Origin: an uncultured Desulfovibrio sp.
Lineage (GTDB): Bacteria > Desulfobacterota > Desulfovibrionia > Desulfovibrionales > Desulfovibrionaceae
Assembly: GCF_944324525.1 (NCBI RefSeq)
Contig: NZ_CALUWS010000001.1
Coordinates: forward strand, 62,001 to 126,000
Reading direction: 5' to 3'
DNA length: 64,000 bases
Shown: positions 16,847 through 24,939 of the stretch, piece after piece
How positions within the stretch are numbered: position 1 is the stretch's first letter
Layout of the letters: each line of letters begins with the position of its first letter
The notes under the pieces: generated by a model
Databases searched by the model: none
Seen by the model: the letters and a program-made list of their open reading frames with translations, nothing else
What the model was told of the DNA's origin: nothing
Position numbers and translations under genes: made by a program

Positions 16847-18112
16847 ATGCCCCGATTTCTTGTCATCCAGTCCGCCCGTCTGGGGGACCTCGTGCAGACG
16901 CGCCGTCTCCTGCTGACGCTGGCGGAGCGCGGGGAAACGCATCTGGCCGTGGATACGGGACTGGTGCCGCTGGCCCGTGTGCTCTATCCCTTTGCCCGGC
17001 TGCACGCCCTGCCGCTCTACACCCGGGATGCGGCCGCCGCGGCCCGGCAGGCCGGCGAAGTGCTGCACGCCTGGCATGAGTTGGACTTCACGGCGGTCTA
17101 CAACTGCAATTTCTCGTCGGCCGGCACGAGCCTTTGCCGTCTTTTCGCCCCGGAGCTGGTGCACGGCTACCGGCCCGGCAGCGGCGGGCCCGAGCGGTCG
17201 CCGTGGGCCCGGCGGGCCTTCCGGATGACGGAGCATCGAGCCTGCGGCAGTCTCAATCTGGTGGACTACTGGGGGCATTTCGCGCCGGACCCCATAGCGC
17301 CGGAGCGGGTCAATCCGCCGGCGGCAGGAGGAGGGGCCGGGCTGGGCGTGGTGCTGGCCGGCCGCGAATCCCGCCGGTCCCTGCCGGTGCCGCTGCTGGC
17401 GCGCATCGTGCGTACGCTGCATGATCTCATGGGCGGGCCGCGCGTGCGTCTGCTGGGTTCCGCGCAGGAGCGGCCCGCTGCCCGGCGGCTGCTGCGCGAG
17501 CTGCCGGCGCGCATGCTCGGCAATGTGGAGGATCTGAGCGGCAAAACCGATCTGCCGGCCCTCGTGGAGGCGGTGCGCGGTCTGGACCGGCTGGTGACGC
17601 CGGATACCGGCATCATGCATCTGGCCGCCGCGCTGGGCGTGCCGGTGCTGGCCTTTTTCCTGTCCTCGGCCTATGCGCACGAAACAGGCCCGTACGGGGT
17701 GGGGCATACCGTCGTACAGGCGGATATTCCCTGCGTGCCGTGTCTGGAGTCGGCTCCCTGTCCCCGTGGCGTGAGCTGTTTGCGTCCCTTTGAGGACGAA
17801 CGGCTGCCCGGGGCGCTGGTGGGGCTGCTGCAGGGCAGGGCGGATGCGGCCGGAAGCCGCCTCCCCGACGGCCTGCAGGTCTGGACCAGCGGGCTGGATG
17901 CCCTGGGCTGCGTGCTGCGGCTGGCGGCAGGGCGGGACGCCCAGGCCGGCCTGCGCCGCGCCGCGCGTCAGGAACTCGCCGCATGGCTGGGGCTGACGCT
18001 GCAGGACATGCCGGACGGCGTCCCCCGCGCTGATGCCGCTGCCGAAGAAACCGTGCGTCGCTGGCTGCGTGCCGACAGCGACTGGATGTTGCCCCCCCGG
18101 AGGTATAGCTGA
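16847..18112 (+). CDS. ADP-heptose:LPS heptosyltransferase-like glycosyltransferase (GT9)
   Basis: 421 residues of GT-B fold. It begins MPRFLVIQSARLGDLVQTRR, the usual N-terminus of GT9 enzymes (R-GD loop), and the C-terminal domain has LVTPDTGIMHLAAALGVPVL, the donor-site motif, followed by the AHETGPYG loop. A Cys-rich stretch (IPCVPCLESAPCPRGVSCLR) near residue 300 is also common in the family. It likely adds heptose or a related sugar to lipopolysaccharide core at the inner face of the inner membrane. The second ATG (16847) is six bases from AAAGGA; an in-frame ATG at 16841 is too close. It overlaps the next glycosyltransferase by one base. Confidence 0.87.
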   Translation: MPRFLVIQSARLGDLVQTRRLLLTLAERGETHLAVDTGLVPLARVLYPFARLHALPLYTRDAAAAARQAGEVLHAWHELDFTAVYNCNFSSAGTSLCRLFAPELVHGYRPGSGGPERSPWARRAFRMTEHRACGSLNLVDYWGHFAPDPIAPERVNPPAAGGGAGLGVVLAGRESRRSLPVPLLARIVRTLHDLMGGPRVRLLGSAQERPAARRLLRELPARMLGNVEDLSGKTDLPALVEAVRGLDRLVTPDTGIMHLAAALGVPVLAFFLSSAYAHETGPYGVGHTVVQADIPCVPCLESAPCPRGVSCLRPFEDERLPGALVGLLQGRADAAGSRLPDGLQVWTSGLDALGCVLRLAAGRDAQAGLRRAARQELAAWLGLTLQDMPDGVPRADAAAEETVRRWLRADSDWMLPPRRYS

Positions 18113-19356
18113 TGACGCCCTCGCTGCGTATCCTTGTCGTCCTGCCGCTGTACGGCGGCTCTCTGCCCATCGGCCGGTACTGCGCCAAAGCCCTGAGCGG
18201 CATGGGGCATGCCGTGCGCATCTTTGACGCGCCGGCCTTCCATTCCGCCTTTACCGGTCTGAAAAACCTGGAGCTTCCCCCTTCAGCCCTGGGGCCGTTG
18301 GAGAATTCCTTCCTTCAGGTGCTCAATCAGGCGATCTGGGCGCAGGTGGAACACTTTGAACCGGCCTTTGTCCTGGCGCTGGCGCAGGCCCCGCTGAACC
18401 GGCTCACTCTTCAGAAGCTGCGCAAGGCCGGGGTGCGGACGGCCATGTGGTTTGTGGAAGACTGGCAGATCTTCGACTACTGGCAGACCTATGCGCCTCT
18501 TTATGATGTTTTTGCCGTCATCCAGAAGGATCCTTTCCAGGAAAAGCTTGCCGCCGCGGGGCAGCCGCACGCCCCTTATCTGCCGTTGGCCGCTCTGCCC
18601 GAATTCCACAGGCCGCTGGCTCTGTCCGCGGAGGAAGAGCGGGAGTACGGCGCGGACATCGGCTTCCTTGGCGCAGGCTACCCCAACCGCCGGCTGGCCT
18701 TCCGGCCGCTGGCCGGTCGCAACTTCAAGATCTGGGGCTCGGACTGGGAAGGGGAGAGCGTGCTTGCCCCCTGCATCCAGCGTCAGGGGCAGCGCATCGG
18801 TGAGGAGGAGAGCGTCAAGATCTACAATGCCTCACGCATCAATCTGAACCTGCATTCCAGTCTGAAGACGGAGACGCTGGTCAGCCACGGGGATTTCGTC
18901 AATCCGCGAACATTTGAGCTGGCGAGCATGGGGGCCTTCCAGCTGGTGGACAGACGCCGCCTCCTGCCGGAACTTTTTGCCGAAGACGAGCTGGCCTGCT
19001 TTGATTCCGAGGCGGAGCTCTACGAAAAGATAGACTTCTTCCTCTCTCATCCCGACGAGCGGGCGCGGTACTGCCGGCGGGCCAGGGAGCGCGTTCTGGC
19101 CGAGCATACCTATGCGCAGCGCATGCAGCGGCTGCTGGACTATGTGGCCGAACAGTTCGGCCCCTGGAAGGCGGAAGCGGAACAGGCGGCCATTGCTCCC
19201 CCCTTGCTGGAGCTGCTGCAGCGGCTGGAGCTGGGGCCCGGGGCATCCTTTGAAAATGTCGTCCACACGCTGCGCCGGCAGAGTGGTGCGTTGAGCGATG
19301 TGGAGACGGCCATCCTCTTCCTGGACGAGTGGCGTCGGCAGTACCGGGGTGCCTGA
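18112..19356 (+). CDS. CgeB-family glycosyltransferase
   Basis: 414 residues. The N-terminal half (LRILVVLPLYGGSLPIGRYC, VEHFEPAFVLALAQAPLNRL, TAMWFVEDWQIFDYWQTYAP) and the C-terminal half (ADIGFLGAGYPNRRLAF, YNASRINLNLHSSL, NPRTFELASMGAFQLVDRR) match the CgeB pattern of GT-B glycosyltransferases that glycosylate surface structures, including spore crust and flagella. It starts at the heptosyltransferase stop (TGATG), so the pair is translationally coupled and probably acts on the same polysaccharide or protein. Acceptor and sugar are unknown. A perfect hairpin lies seven bases after the stop. Confidence 0.82.
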   Translation: MTPSLRILVVLPLYGGSLPIGRYCAKALSGMGHAVRIFDAPAFHSAFTGLKNLELPPSALGPLENSFLQVLNQAIWAQVEHFEPAFVLALAQAPLNRLTLQKLRKAGVRTAMWFVEDWQIFDYWQTYAPLYDVFAVIQKDPFQEKLAAAGQPHAPYLPLAALPEFHRPLALSAEEEREYGADIGFLGAGYPNRRLAFRPLAGRNFKIWGSDWEGESVLAPCIQRQGQRIGEEESVKIYNASRINLNLHSSLKTETLVSHGDFVNPRTFELASMGAFQLVDRRRLLPELFAEDELACFDSEAELYEKIDFFLSHPDERARYCRRARERVLAEHTYAQRMQRLLDYVAEQFGPWKAEAEQAAIAPPLLELLQRLELGPGASFENVVHTLRRQSGALSDVETAILFLDEWRRQYRGA

Positions 19357-19362
19357 TGCGCG

Positions 19363-19384
19363 GGGAGCGGGTCGTCCCGCTCCC
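19363..19384 (+). terminator. Hairpin after the CgeB-type gene, possible terminator
   Basis: GGGAGCGGG (19363-19371) and CCCGCTCCC (19376-19384) form a perfect 9-bp stem with loop TCGT, seven bases after the stop codon. There is no T-run, so termination may be weak or the stem may only stabilise the 3' end. Confidence 0.45.
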
Positions 19385-19718
19385 TTGCCCACGACTTGCG
19401 GGAGTCATCCGGCGCGCATCGCCGCTGCCGGGCGGCATAGCTGCGCCTTCGCTATGGGGGCGTTCCCCTTGCCGTGCTATCTCAGAAAAATAAGGATTTC
19501 GGCATGATAAAATGCCGGATGATGAGAGGGACGGAGGTTTTTTTGCGTGAGAAAAAATATTTTTTGAATTAACCTATTAAAATATATGTCTTTTCGTGGG
19601 GATGTGTCCCTGCGGTACGTCGGCGGGCGCAGAAAAAAATGTACAATTTTAAAAAAATCTAGAAAAGGTATAAAGTTTTAACATTTTGATTTTATTAGAT
19701 AAAAAAAAGTAAAAAACC

Positions 19719-19746
19719 TTGTACGCCATCTTGATTTTTTTATAAC
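19719..19746 (+). promoter_or_regulatory. Candidate sigma-70 promoter in an A+T-rich stretch
   Basis: TTGTAC, 16 bases, TATAAC, about 85 bases upstream of the 19831 start. The whole stretch 19540-19760 is far richer in A and T than the rest of the window and contains several A tracts, so it may also be bent DNA or a protein-binding region. No gene is seen in 19385-19830. Confidence 0.4.
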
Positions 19747-19830
19747 GTATCGAAATGTAAAGAAGTTCCCTCAAGCTGGCCTTTTCCTGCAAAAGTGCGT
19801 AGGGTACAGGAAACGTTTTGGGAGGGAGTT

Positions 19831-20226
19831 ATGAACATCAACAGCGTTGGGATGTCTCATGCGCAGACGTCTTCAGAGGCGTCGCGTTCGCGGCAGGCTG
19901 CGGGGGGCAGCTCGTTCGCAGAGACATTCGAGTCACAGGCAGGCCTGCAGGCAGCGGAAAATGTCAATTCTCAGCTGGCTGCGGTCATGGGCCCGGGAGC
20001 CGTCCTTCCCCTGAAACAGGACGTGATGACCCGGGAACCTTCTTCCGTGCTGAGCCAGGAAGAAAAAAATTTTTTTGAATTGTATACCGCCCGCAAATAT
20101 CTGAGCGAAAGCGAGATGCAGTTCTTTAACAATGCAGCTCTTGGCGGCAAGGTTGCCCAGCGCAATGAGACCTACGGCCGGGCGTATGCCCAGCCTGCGC
20201 ATGGAGCCTTGTCCCTTCAGGCCTAG
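19831..20226 (+). CDS. Small soluble protein behind an A+T-rich leader, unknown
   Basis: 131 residues, no signal peptide or membrane segment. The first 45 residues are Ser/Gln/Ala-rich and look unstructured (HAQTSSEASRSRQAAGG); the C-terminal half has a helical stretch LSQEEKNFFELYTARKYLSE then MQFFNNAALGGKVAQ. The ATG at 19831 follows GGAGGGAG closely; GTG-type starts further up give no sensible N-terminus. Disordered Ser/Gln N-termini with a helical C-terminus are common in export substrates and flagellar or secretion-associated proteins, but I do not recognise this one. It is monocistronic: a terminator follows 58 bases after the stop. Confidence 0.7.
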   Translation: MNINSVGMSHAQTSSEASRSRQAAGGSSFAETFESQAGLQAAENVNSQLAAVMGPGAVLPLKQDVMTREPSSVLSQEEKNFFELYTARKYLSESEMQFFNNAALGGKVAQRNETYGRAYAQPAHGALSLQA

Positions 20227-20283
20227 CAGAGTTGCACAACATGCTTTTGCCGCGCCGCAGGATGCGGCGACAGGGATGAGGGC

Positions 20284-20325
20284 ATTCTCCCCATATCCTC
20301 TGGTTCGGGGAGAATTGCTTTTTTT
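20284..20325 (+). terminator. Rho-independent terminator
   Basis: ATTCTCCCC (20284-20292) pairs with GGGGAGAAT (20307-20315), followed by TGCTTTTTTT. It ends the transcript of the 131-residue gene. Confidence 0.85.
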
Positions 20326-20353
20326 CATCGGGGAAAAGCAGCAGTTTCTTGCG

Positions 20354-20380
20354 AAAAGGGGAGATTTCTCCCCTTTTTTT
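20354..20380 (+). terminator. Second terminator-like hairpin
   Basis: AAAAGGGGAGA and TCTCCCCTTTT form an 11-bp perfect stem with a two-base loop, running into TTT. It lies 30 bases after the first terminator and uses the same GGGGAGA core, so it may be a duplication of it. The rest of the gap up to 20665 shows no gene. Confidence 0.7.
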
Positions 20381-20665
20381 GACAGAAGGGATTCGCTGCT
20401 GTGCCCGCAGAGGGATGCGCTGAAATGTTTCGTCGTGTGCCGCATGTCAAATCCGATGAAAAAATTGCAATACGCTAATTTTATGCAAGTATCGTGCCGG
20501 GAAAAATGTTCCGCTCGATACCGGCGGAGATCATCCTGTTTTCGTGCCGGGCGCGGCAAACGAAAATTTTCATGGTTACCTGAGGCGGACGTATGGCGGT
20601 TGTTCCGGTAAGGCTTCGTTTTACCGGATTACGAGTCATGTAATCCATGTACGCGGGAGCAGAGA

Positions 20666-22048
20666 ATGGCATTTGCAGATTTTCAGACAAAACAGAAGCA
20701 GAACAAGCAGAAATCGATTATTCGCGAGTACTTTACCAAACGGAATGGACAGCTTCTCTGCCTGTCGGACGATCCGACCATCCTGAGCCTGCTGCGTGCG
20801 ACCGTTAAGGAAATGGGCCTGCCGGCCTCCGAGCTTGTCGTCTTCGTTCCTGACCCGAGCAAGCTGCTCAAGGCCATCACGGACTCCTTCGCCGCCCACA
20901 AGCGGCCCGCGCTCTTCATCGAAAGCGTCATGAGCGGCTCGGGCGAAACGAGCTTCATGGTCCGCCAGTTCAAGGAAAGCTTTCCTGACCTGCGCATCTT
21001 CGCCATGACGACCACCTCGGAAAAGGCACGCATCATGCTGCTTTACGAGTCCGGCGCGGACAACTTCATCCTCAAGCCCATAAGCAGCATCGATCTTATC
21101 GACAAGATGGCCGTCACCCTGCGCGAGCCGAGCACCATCCGCCAGCTGCTCGACAAGGCGCGCAAGTTCGTCATCAAGAACGTGAGCAGCGAGGCCATCA
21201 AGATCACGCAGGGCGTGCTCAAGGTCAAACCGGACAGCGCTTCCGGCTATGTGGTGCTGGGGGACGCCCTGCGCGTCTCCGGCAACAGGGACAAGGCCCA
21301 GGTGGCCTATGAACGCGCCTGCAAGTATTCGCAGGATTACCTGGAGCCCCTGCAGAAACTGGTGGATCTGGCCAAGGAAGACGGCAAGACCGACATGCAG
21401 CTTGAGTATCTCAAGCGGCTGGACGAGCTGTCCCCCATGAATGCCCAGCGCAAGGTGGAAATGGCAGAGCTGCAGATGGAAATGGGCAACATGGACGAGG
21501 CCAAGAAGCTTTTTGACGGCGCCGTCAACCGTGCCTATAAAAACGCCATGCAGCAGGTGGCGCTCATGTCGGAAAAGATCGCCATGTCCCTGCAGGACAA
21601 GGACCCGGCTCAGGCGGAAAAGTATCTCCGCAAATGTCTTGAGCTCAAGGGCAAGGATCTTACGGCGGATGACCTCACCACCTTCAATCAGCTGGGCATA
21701 TGCCTGCGCAAGCAGGGGAGGTGGCTTGACGCCATCGTGGAATACAAGCGTGCGCTGCAGATCGCTCCCAATTCCAGCGAGCTGTATTACAATATCGCCA
21801 TGGCCCACGCCGAAGGCAAGGAATACGAGAACGCCAATCGCTTCATGCTCAAGGCGTTGGGGCTCAACTCCAGCCTTCCCCGCACGTCGCCCGTGGTGGC
21901 CTACAATATGGCACAGGTGCTGTCGCTGGGATACAGCAAGGACAAGGCCAAACAGGCTGCGGAGATCGCCCTTGAGCTTGATCCCGACTACGAACCCGCC
22001 AAGAAGCTGCTGGCCCAGATGAAGGCGGCGGAAACGCCTGTCGTCTAG
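20666..22048 (+). CDS. Receiver-like domain plus tetratricopeptide repeat protein
   Basis: 460 residues. Residues about 28-150 read as a CheY-like receiver: LLCLSDDPTILSLLRA (acidic pair D35-D36), a beta-3 strand ALFIES, IFAMTTTSE (Thr) and DNFILKPIS (Lys137-Pro). At the position of the phospho-accepting Asp there is Glu86, so it may be locked in an active-like state or not phosphorylated. Residues about 180-455 hold several TPR units, for example VVLGDALRVSGNRDKAQVAY and IVEYKRALQIAPNSSELYYN. It is cytoplasmic and has no DNA-binding domain, so it probably works by protein contacts. GGGAG six bases upstream supports the ATG at 20666. It is a single-gene unit with its own terminator. Confidence 0.88.
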   Translation: MAFADFQTKQKQNKQKSIIREYFTKRNGQLLCLSDDPTILSLLRATVKEMGLPASELVVFVPDPSKLLKAITDSFAAHKRPALFIESVMSGSGETSFMVRQFKESFPDLRIFAMTTTSEKARIMLLYESGADNFILKPISSIDLIDKMAVTLREPSTIRQLLDKARKFVIKNVSSEAIKITQGVLKVKPDSASGYVVLGDALRVSGNRDKAQVAYERACKYSQDYLEPLQKLVDLAKEDGKTDMQLEYLKRLDELSPMNAQRKVEMAELQMEMGNMDEAKKLFDGAVNRAYKNAMQQVALMSEKIAMSLQDKDPAQAEKYLRKCLELKGKDLTADDLTTFNQLGICLRKQGRWLDAIVEYKRALQIAPNSSELYYNIAMAHAEGKEYENANRFMLKALGLNSSLPRTSPVVAYNMAQVLSLGYSKDKAKQAAEIALELDPDYEPAKKLLAQMKAAETPVV

Positions 22049-22072
22049 CGTCTGCCGCACGTTGCCAGCATC

Positions 22073-22102
22073 AAAGCCCCGGCCGCAAGGTCGGGGCTTT
22101 TT
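22073..22102 (+). terminator. Rho-independent terminator
   Basis: AAAGCCCCGGCC and GGTCGGGGCTTT form a 12-bp stem (one mismatch) with loop GCAA, running into T. It ends the receiver-TPR gene transcript. Confidence 0.92.
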
Positions 22103-22255
22103 GCATGCAGGAAAAAGGCCGCTTCTGCGGAGTCGCCATGTCTGCCTTGTCTCTATAGATAGCCCCTGTCGCGTCAGCAGTGGAAAGAAGTTTCCGTGCC
22201 GCCCGTTACTGGTTGGCATCGGAGCGGAACGGAGCGTTTCGCCGGGGAAAGGTCC

Positions 22256-22435
22256 GGCATGCTGTCGAATAGAAAGCTTTTCCCGTGTGAAAGGCTTTGC
22301 GTTTTCTTTCAAGCCCCATGCGGGCCTGCCGTTTCACGGAAAAATATGGTTTTCCCCGTGTGCTTTCGGCCGGGGGGCGGTGCTGCCCCGCATTGCGTTT
22401 TGTCTTTTTCAAAAGCGATACGCTCTAAAAAAAGC
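22256..22435 (+). repeat. Dispersed intergenic repeat family 2, copy C (degenerate)
   Basis: Contains AAAGGCTTTGCG, GCGGGCCTGCCGTTTCACGG, a TTTCGGCCGGGGGGCGGTGC stretch and the closing ACGCTCTAAAAA, in the order seen at 55560-55690. More diverged than the other copies. No gene is visible in 22103-22497. Confidence 0.5.
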
Positions 22436-22459
22436 CGCCGGCAGCTTGCTGCCGGCGGC
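22424..22459 (-). terminator. Rho-independent terminator of the minus-strand membrane protein
   Basis: GCCGCCGGCAGC (22434-22445) and GCTGCCGGCGGC (22448-22459) form a perfect 12-bp stem; on the minus strand it is followed by a run of seven T. It ends the gene that stops at 22498. The T-run overlaps the end of the family 2 repeat. Confidence 0.88.
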
Positions 22460-22497
22460 GGACAGGAAGAAACTCTCTCCCGCAATTGTCATCACGA

Positions 22498-23442
22498 TCA
22501 GGGGAGGGGCGTCCAGCTGCCCAGGCCCATGAAGAAAGGCAGCATGAACAGGCAGCTCAACACCAGGCTGACCGTCAGTCCGGCCTTGTGGCGCAGCGGG
22601 GTCTCGCTGCGTGCGGCCATGAACCAGAGCAGGAGTGGGATAAGCCAGAGGAGGACCCGGATCCCGGCCGTCACGGCGTCCGCCGTAAAATCCTTCTCGC
22701 CCAGCAGCCGGCTGATCTCCAGCCCGCTGGCGACAGCAAGCAGCAGCCAGACGGCTCCCCAGGCATTGCGTGCCCAGGCGGCGCACCAGGGAACGACCGT
22801 ATTGTAATGATCCCGTCCGTAATCGTCCTTGCTACGGCGCAGCAGCAGCCAGACGCAGCCGAAGGCAGCCGGCATGGCCAGCAGGAGGAAGGGGACATAG
22901 CACAGGCTGGTCGCGTAGTCCGTCCCCCATACGGGGAGCACCACTTCCAGTAGCGTGATCTCTTCCGCATGCGGCAGGCTGCCCACGGCAGCGATCCGCA
23001 GACAGACAAGGACAAGCAGGAGCGCAAGCACTCCCTGGAGTGCGCTGAGCACGCCCACGCCGATATGGATGCCGGGATACTGGGCCAGCGCCTTCCATAA
23101 AAGGAAGTAAATGCAGCTGAAGATGACCGAAAGGCCGAGCACCATCCAGCTGACTTCATGGATGTTGATCAGGAAGCTCTCACTAGGGATATCCTGCTCG
23201 AGGAAATAGAGCCAGACGCGTCCGCCGACAAGCAGCGTCCAGCCCAGCCCCTGCCCCAGCATGGACAGCTGCATGGCGCACTTTCCGTAAAAGCTGCGCC
23301 GCCGCCGCAGGCTGAGGATTTCGCCGGATACCGTCAGGATGCAGATGCCGCAGAAGGCAAAGAGCATGGACAGCGGGATGATGACGGCTGCCACATCCAG
23401 GATATGTTGAAGCACAGGATTATCGGCAAGGAACGCCTGCAT
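22498..23442 (-). CDS. Polytopic inner-membrane protein, unknown
   Basis: 314 residues with eight or nine hydrophobic segments, such as ILDVAAVIIPLSMLFAFC, VGVLSALQGVLALLLVLVCL, FLLLAMPAAFGCVWLLLRR and LLWLIPLLLWFMAA. It starts at the ATG at 23442 (AAAGG upstream). Charged loops include LSLRRRRSFYGKCAMQ and LRRSKDDYGRDHYNTVVPW. Several His, Glu and Trp residues lie near membrane edges (INIHEVSWM), which would fit a redox or cofactor-binding membrane protein, but I find no signature of CcsA, cytochrome bd or a transporter family. It stands alone, convergent with the receiver-TPR gene and divergent from the CpoB-like gene. Confidence 0.8.
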   Translation of the reverse strand: MQAFLADNPVLQHILDVAAVIIPLSMLFAFCGICILTVSGEILSLRRRRSFYGKCAMQLSMLGQGLGWTLLVGGRVWLYFLEQDIPSESFLINIHEVSWMVLGLSVIFSCIYFLLWKALAQYPGIHIGVGVLSALQGVLALLLVLVCLRIAAVGSLPHAEEITLLEVVLPVWGTDYATSLCYVPFLLLAMPAAFGCVWLLLRRSKDDYGRDHYNTVVPWCAAWARNAWGAVWLLLAVASGLEISRLLGEKDFTADAVTAGIRVLLWLIPLLLWFMAARSETPLRHKAGLTVSLVLSCLFMLPFFMGLGSWTPLP

Positions 23443-23748
23443 ACGACCGCCTTTATGCAAGAACGTGGAGGGGAAACCATGCGGGCATGCCGCCGCCCCC
23501 ATACAAGAGAACAGGGACTTTGTGCCTGAAAAAACGCATGGTCGCAAGAGGCTGACAGGCCCTTGGCAAAAAAATAAAGAAATTCTCGAATTTTTTTCTG
23601 GAAAATGGCGCAACATGGGGGTAAAGGCTTGCCTTGCCGAGGAAATTTCTTTATCTCTTACTGGAAGAACGCCTCATTGGGCCGAGGTATTCTTAAAGAA
23701 AAACTTAAAGTTTTGGTTTTTTCCTGTTGAAGAGGAGTGAGGGGAAAA

Positions 23749-24927
23749 ATGAATAAATTGACAGCCCTGTCTTTGGCTTGCCTTGTTCTTACCAGTGGCT
23801 GCGGCTATCGCCAGCTGGAAGATGCGACGGTGGAAAACCGGACCGGCGTCCTGGAAAATTCACAGCGGATCTCTCAGCTTGCTCAGCGTGTGGATTCTCT
23901 TGACCGGCGTCTCACCACCCTGAGCGAAACGACCTATGAAATCCGTACCCGCCGCGGTGGAAAAACATCCATGGTGGCTGTCCCGGTGTATAACCCCACT
24001 CCGAGCGAGTTGCGCAACCCCGGCGGTGAACCTGCCGCGCCTGCCGCCGCTCCGGCGGCGCCCGCCGCGCAGGCGAGCAAGGCCAAGCAGGGCGCTCCGG
24101 CTTCGCGGGTGATCAATCCCGCCAGCAAGCCGGCCCCCTTCCCGGGTGGTTCGACGGCACGCCGTCCCGCCGCGCCGCGGCGCGCTCCTGCCGCCCCGGC
24201 GGCCGCTCCGGCTCCCGCCAAGGCGCAAGAGCCCAAGGATGCCTCCGCTCTCGGCATGCCGCCGGCCATGGCTCCGGCTACGCTGCCCGCCACGACCCCG
24301 GCTCCCGCTCCCGCTGCGACGCCGGCGCCCGCTCCGGCTGCCGCGCCTGCGGCCAGCCAGCCCGCGCCTTCTCCCGCTTCGGTGACGCCCGGTACGCCCG
24401 CTTCGCGCAGGGGCGATGCGACGGTCCCCGTTCCTCAGCTGCCCAGCATGGGCGGCGCGCAGCCTGCCCAGGGTGCGCCTGCCGCGACGATGCCGGCGGT
24501 GCAGCCTCAGCCGTACCCCTCCGCTACGTCCACCCCGGCCATTTCGTCTTCCCCTCGGACGGAAAACGCCGAGTATCAGGCAGCGTTGCAGGTGGTGCGC
24601 AGCGGCCGTACGGAAGAAGGCATCCAACGTTTTCGTCAGTTCCTCCAGCAGTATCCGCAGGGCAAGCTTGCGCCCAACGCCGAATACTGGATCGGTGAAG
24701 CCCTGTATTCGCAAGGAAAGCTTCAGGAAGCCCTCGGCCAGTTCCAGGCTGTCAGCACCCGTTATCCCGCTCACCATAAGAGTGCCGACGCCATGCTCAA
24801 GGCTGGTATGACCATGAGCCGTCTGGGAGATCAGCAGGGCGCTCGTCAGCAGTATCAGCAGGTGCTTGCGCTCTTCCCCAAGTCCGAAGCCGCGAGCAAG
24901 ATCCGTTCTAGCGGCATCGGCCGTTAA
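23749..24927 (+). CDS. CpoB/YbgF-like lipoprotein with TPR C-terminus
   Basis: 392 residues. A lipoprotein signal (MNKLTALSLACLVLTSGCGY) has Cys in LTSGC. Then a short coiled coil (ENSQRISQLAQRVDSLDRRL), a long Pro/Ala-rich linker (about residues 85-265), and a C-terminal TPR domain with the YbgF pattern EYQAALQVVRSGRTEEGIQR, FLQQYPQGKLAPNAEYWIGE and YSQGKLQEALGQFQ. YbgF/CpoB links peptidoglycan synthesis to the Tol-Pal system; here the protein is anchored by lipid, not soluble, and the linker is unusually long. No tol-pal genes are adjacent. A GTG at 23737 is an alternative start. The leader 23443-23748 shows no gene. Confidence 0.85.
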   Translation: MNKLTALSLACLVLTSGCGYRQLEDATVENRTGVLENSQRISQLAQRVDSLDRRLTTLSETTYEIRTRRGGKTSMVAVPVYNPTPSELRNPGGEPAAPAAAPAAPAAQASKAKQGAPASRVINPASKPAPFPGGSTARRPAAPRRAPAAPAAAPAPAKAQEPKDASALGMPPAMAPATLPATTPAPAPAATPAPAPAAAPAASQPAPSPASVTPGTPASRRGDATVPVPQLPSMGGAQPAQGAPAATMPAVQPQPYPSATSTPAISSSPRTENAEYQAALQVVRSGRTEEGIQRFRQFLQQYPQGKLAPNAEYWIGEALYSQGKLQEALGQFQAVSTRYPAHHKSADAMLKAGMTMSRLGDQQGARQQYQQVLALFPKSEAASKIRSSGIGR

Positions 24928-24939
24928 TCTGAGCGTACG

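Noticed and set aside
19770..19790. Sigma-54 promoter upstream of the 131-residue gene (CTGGCCTTTTCCTGCA)
   Set aside because: The GG and GC elements are 9 bases apart, not the required 10, and the TTGCA element is imperfect.
24146..24385. Short Arg/Pro-rich frame inside the CpoB-like gene
   Set aside because: It is an alternative frame of the Pro/Ala-rich linker with no independent start signals.
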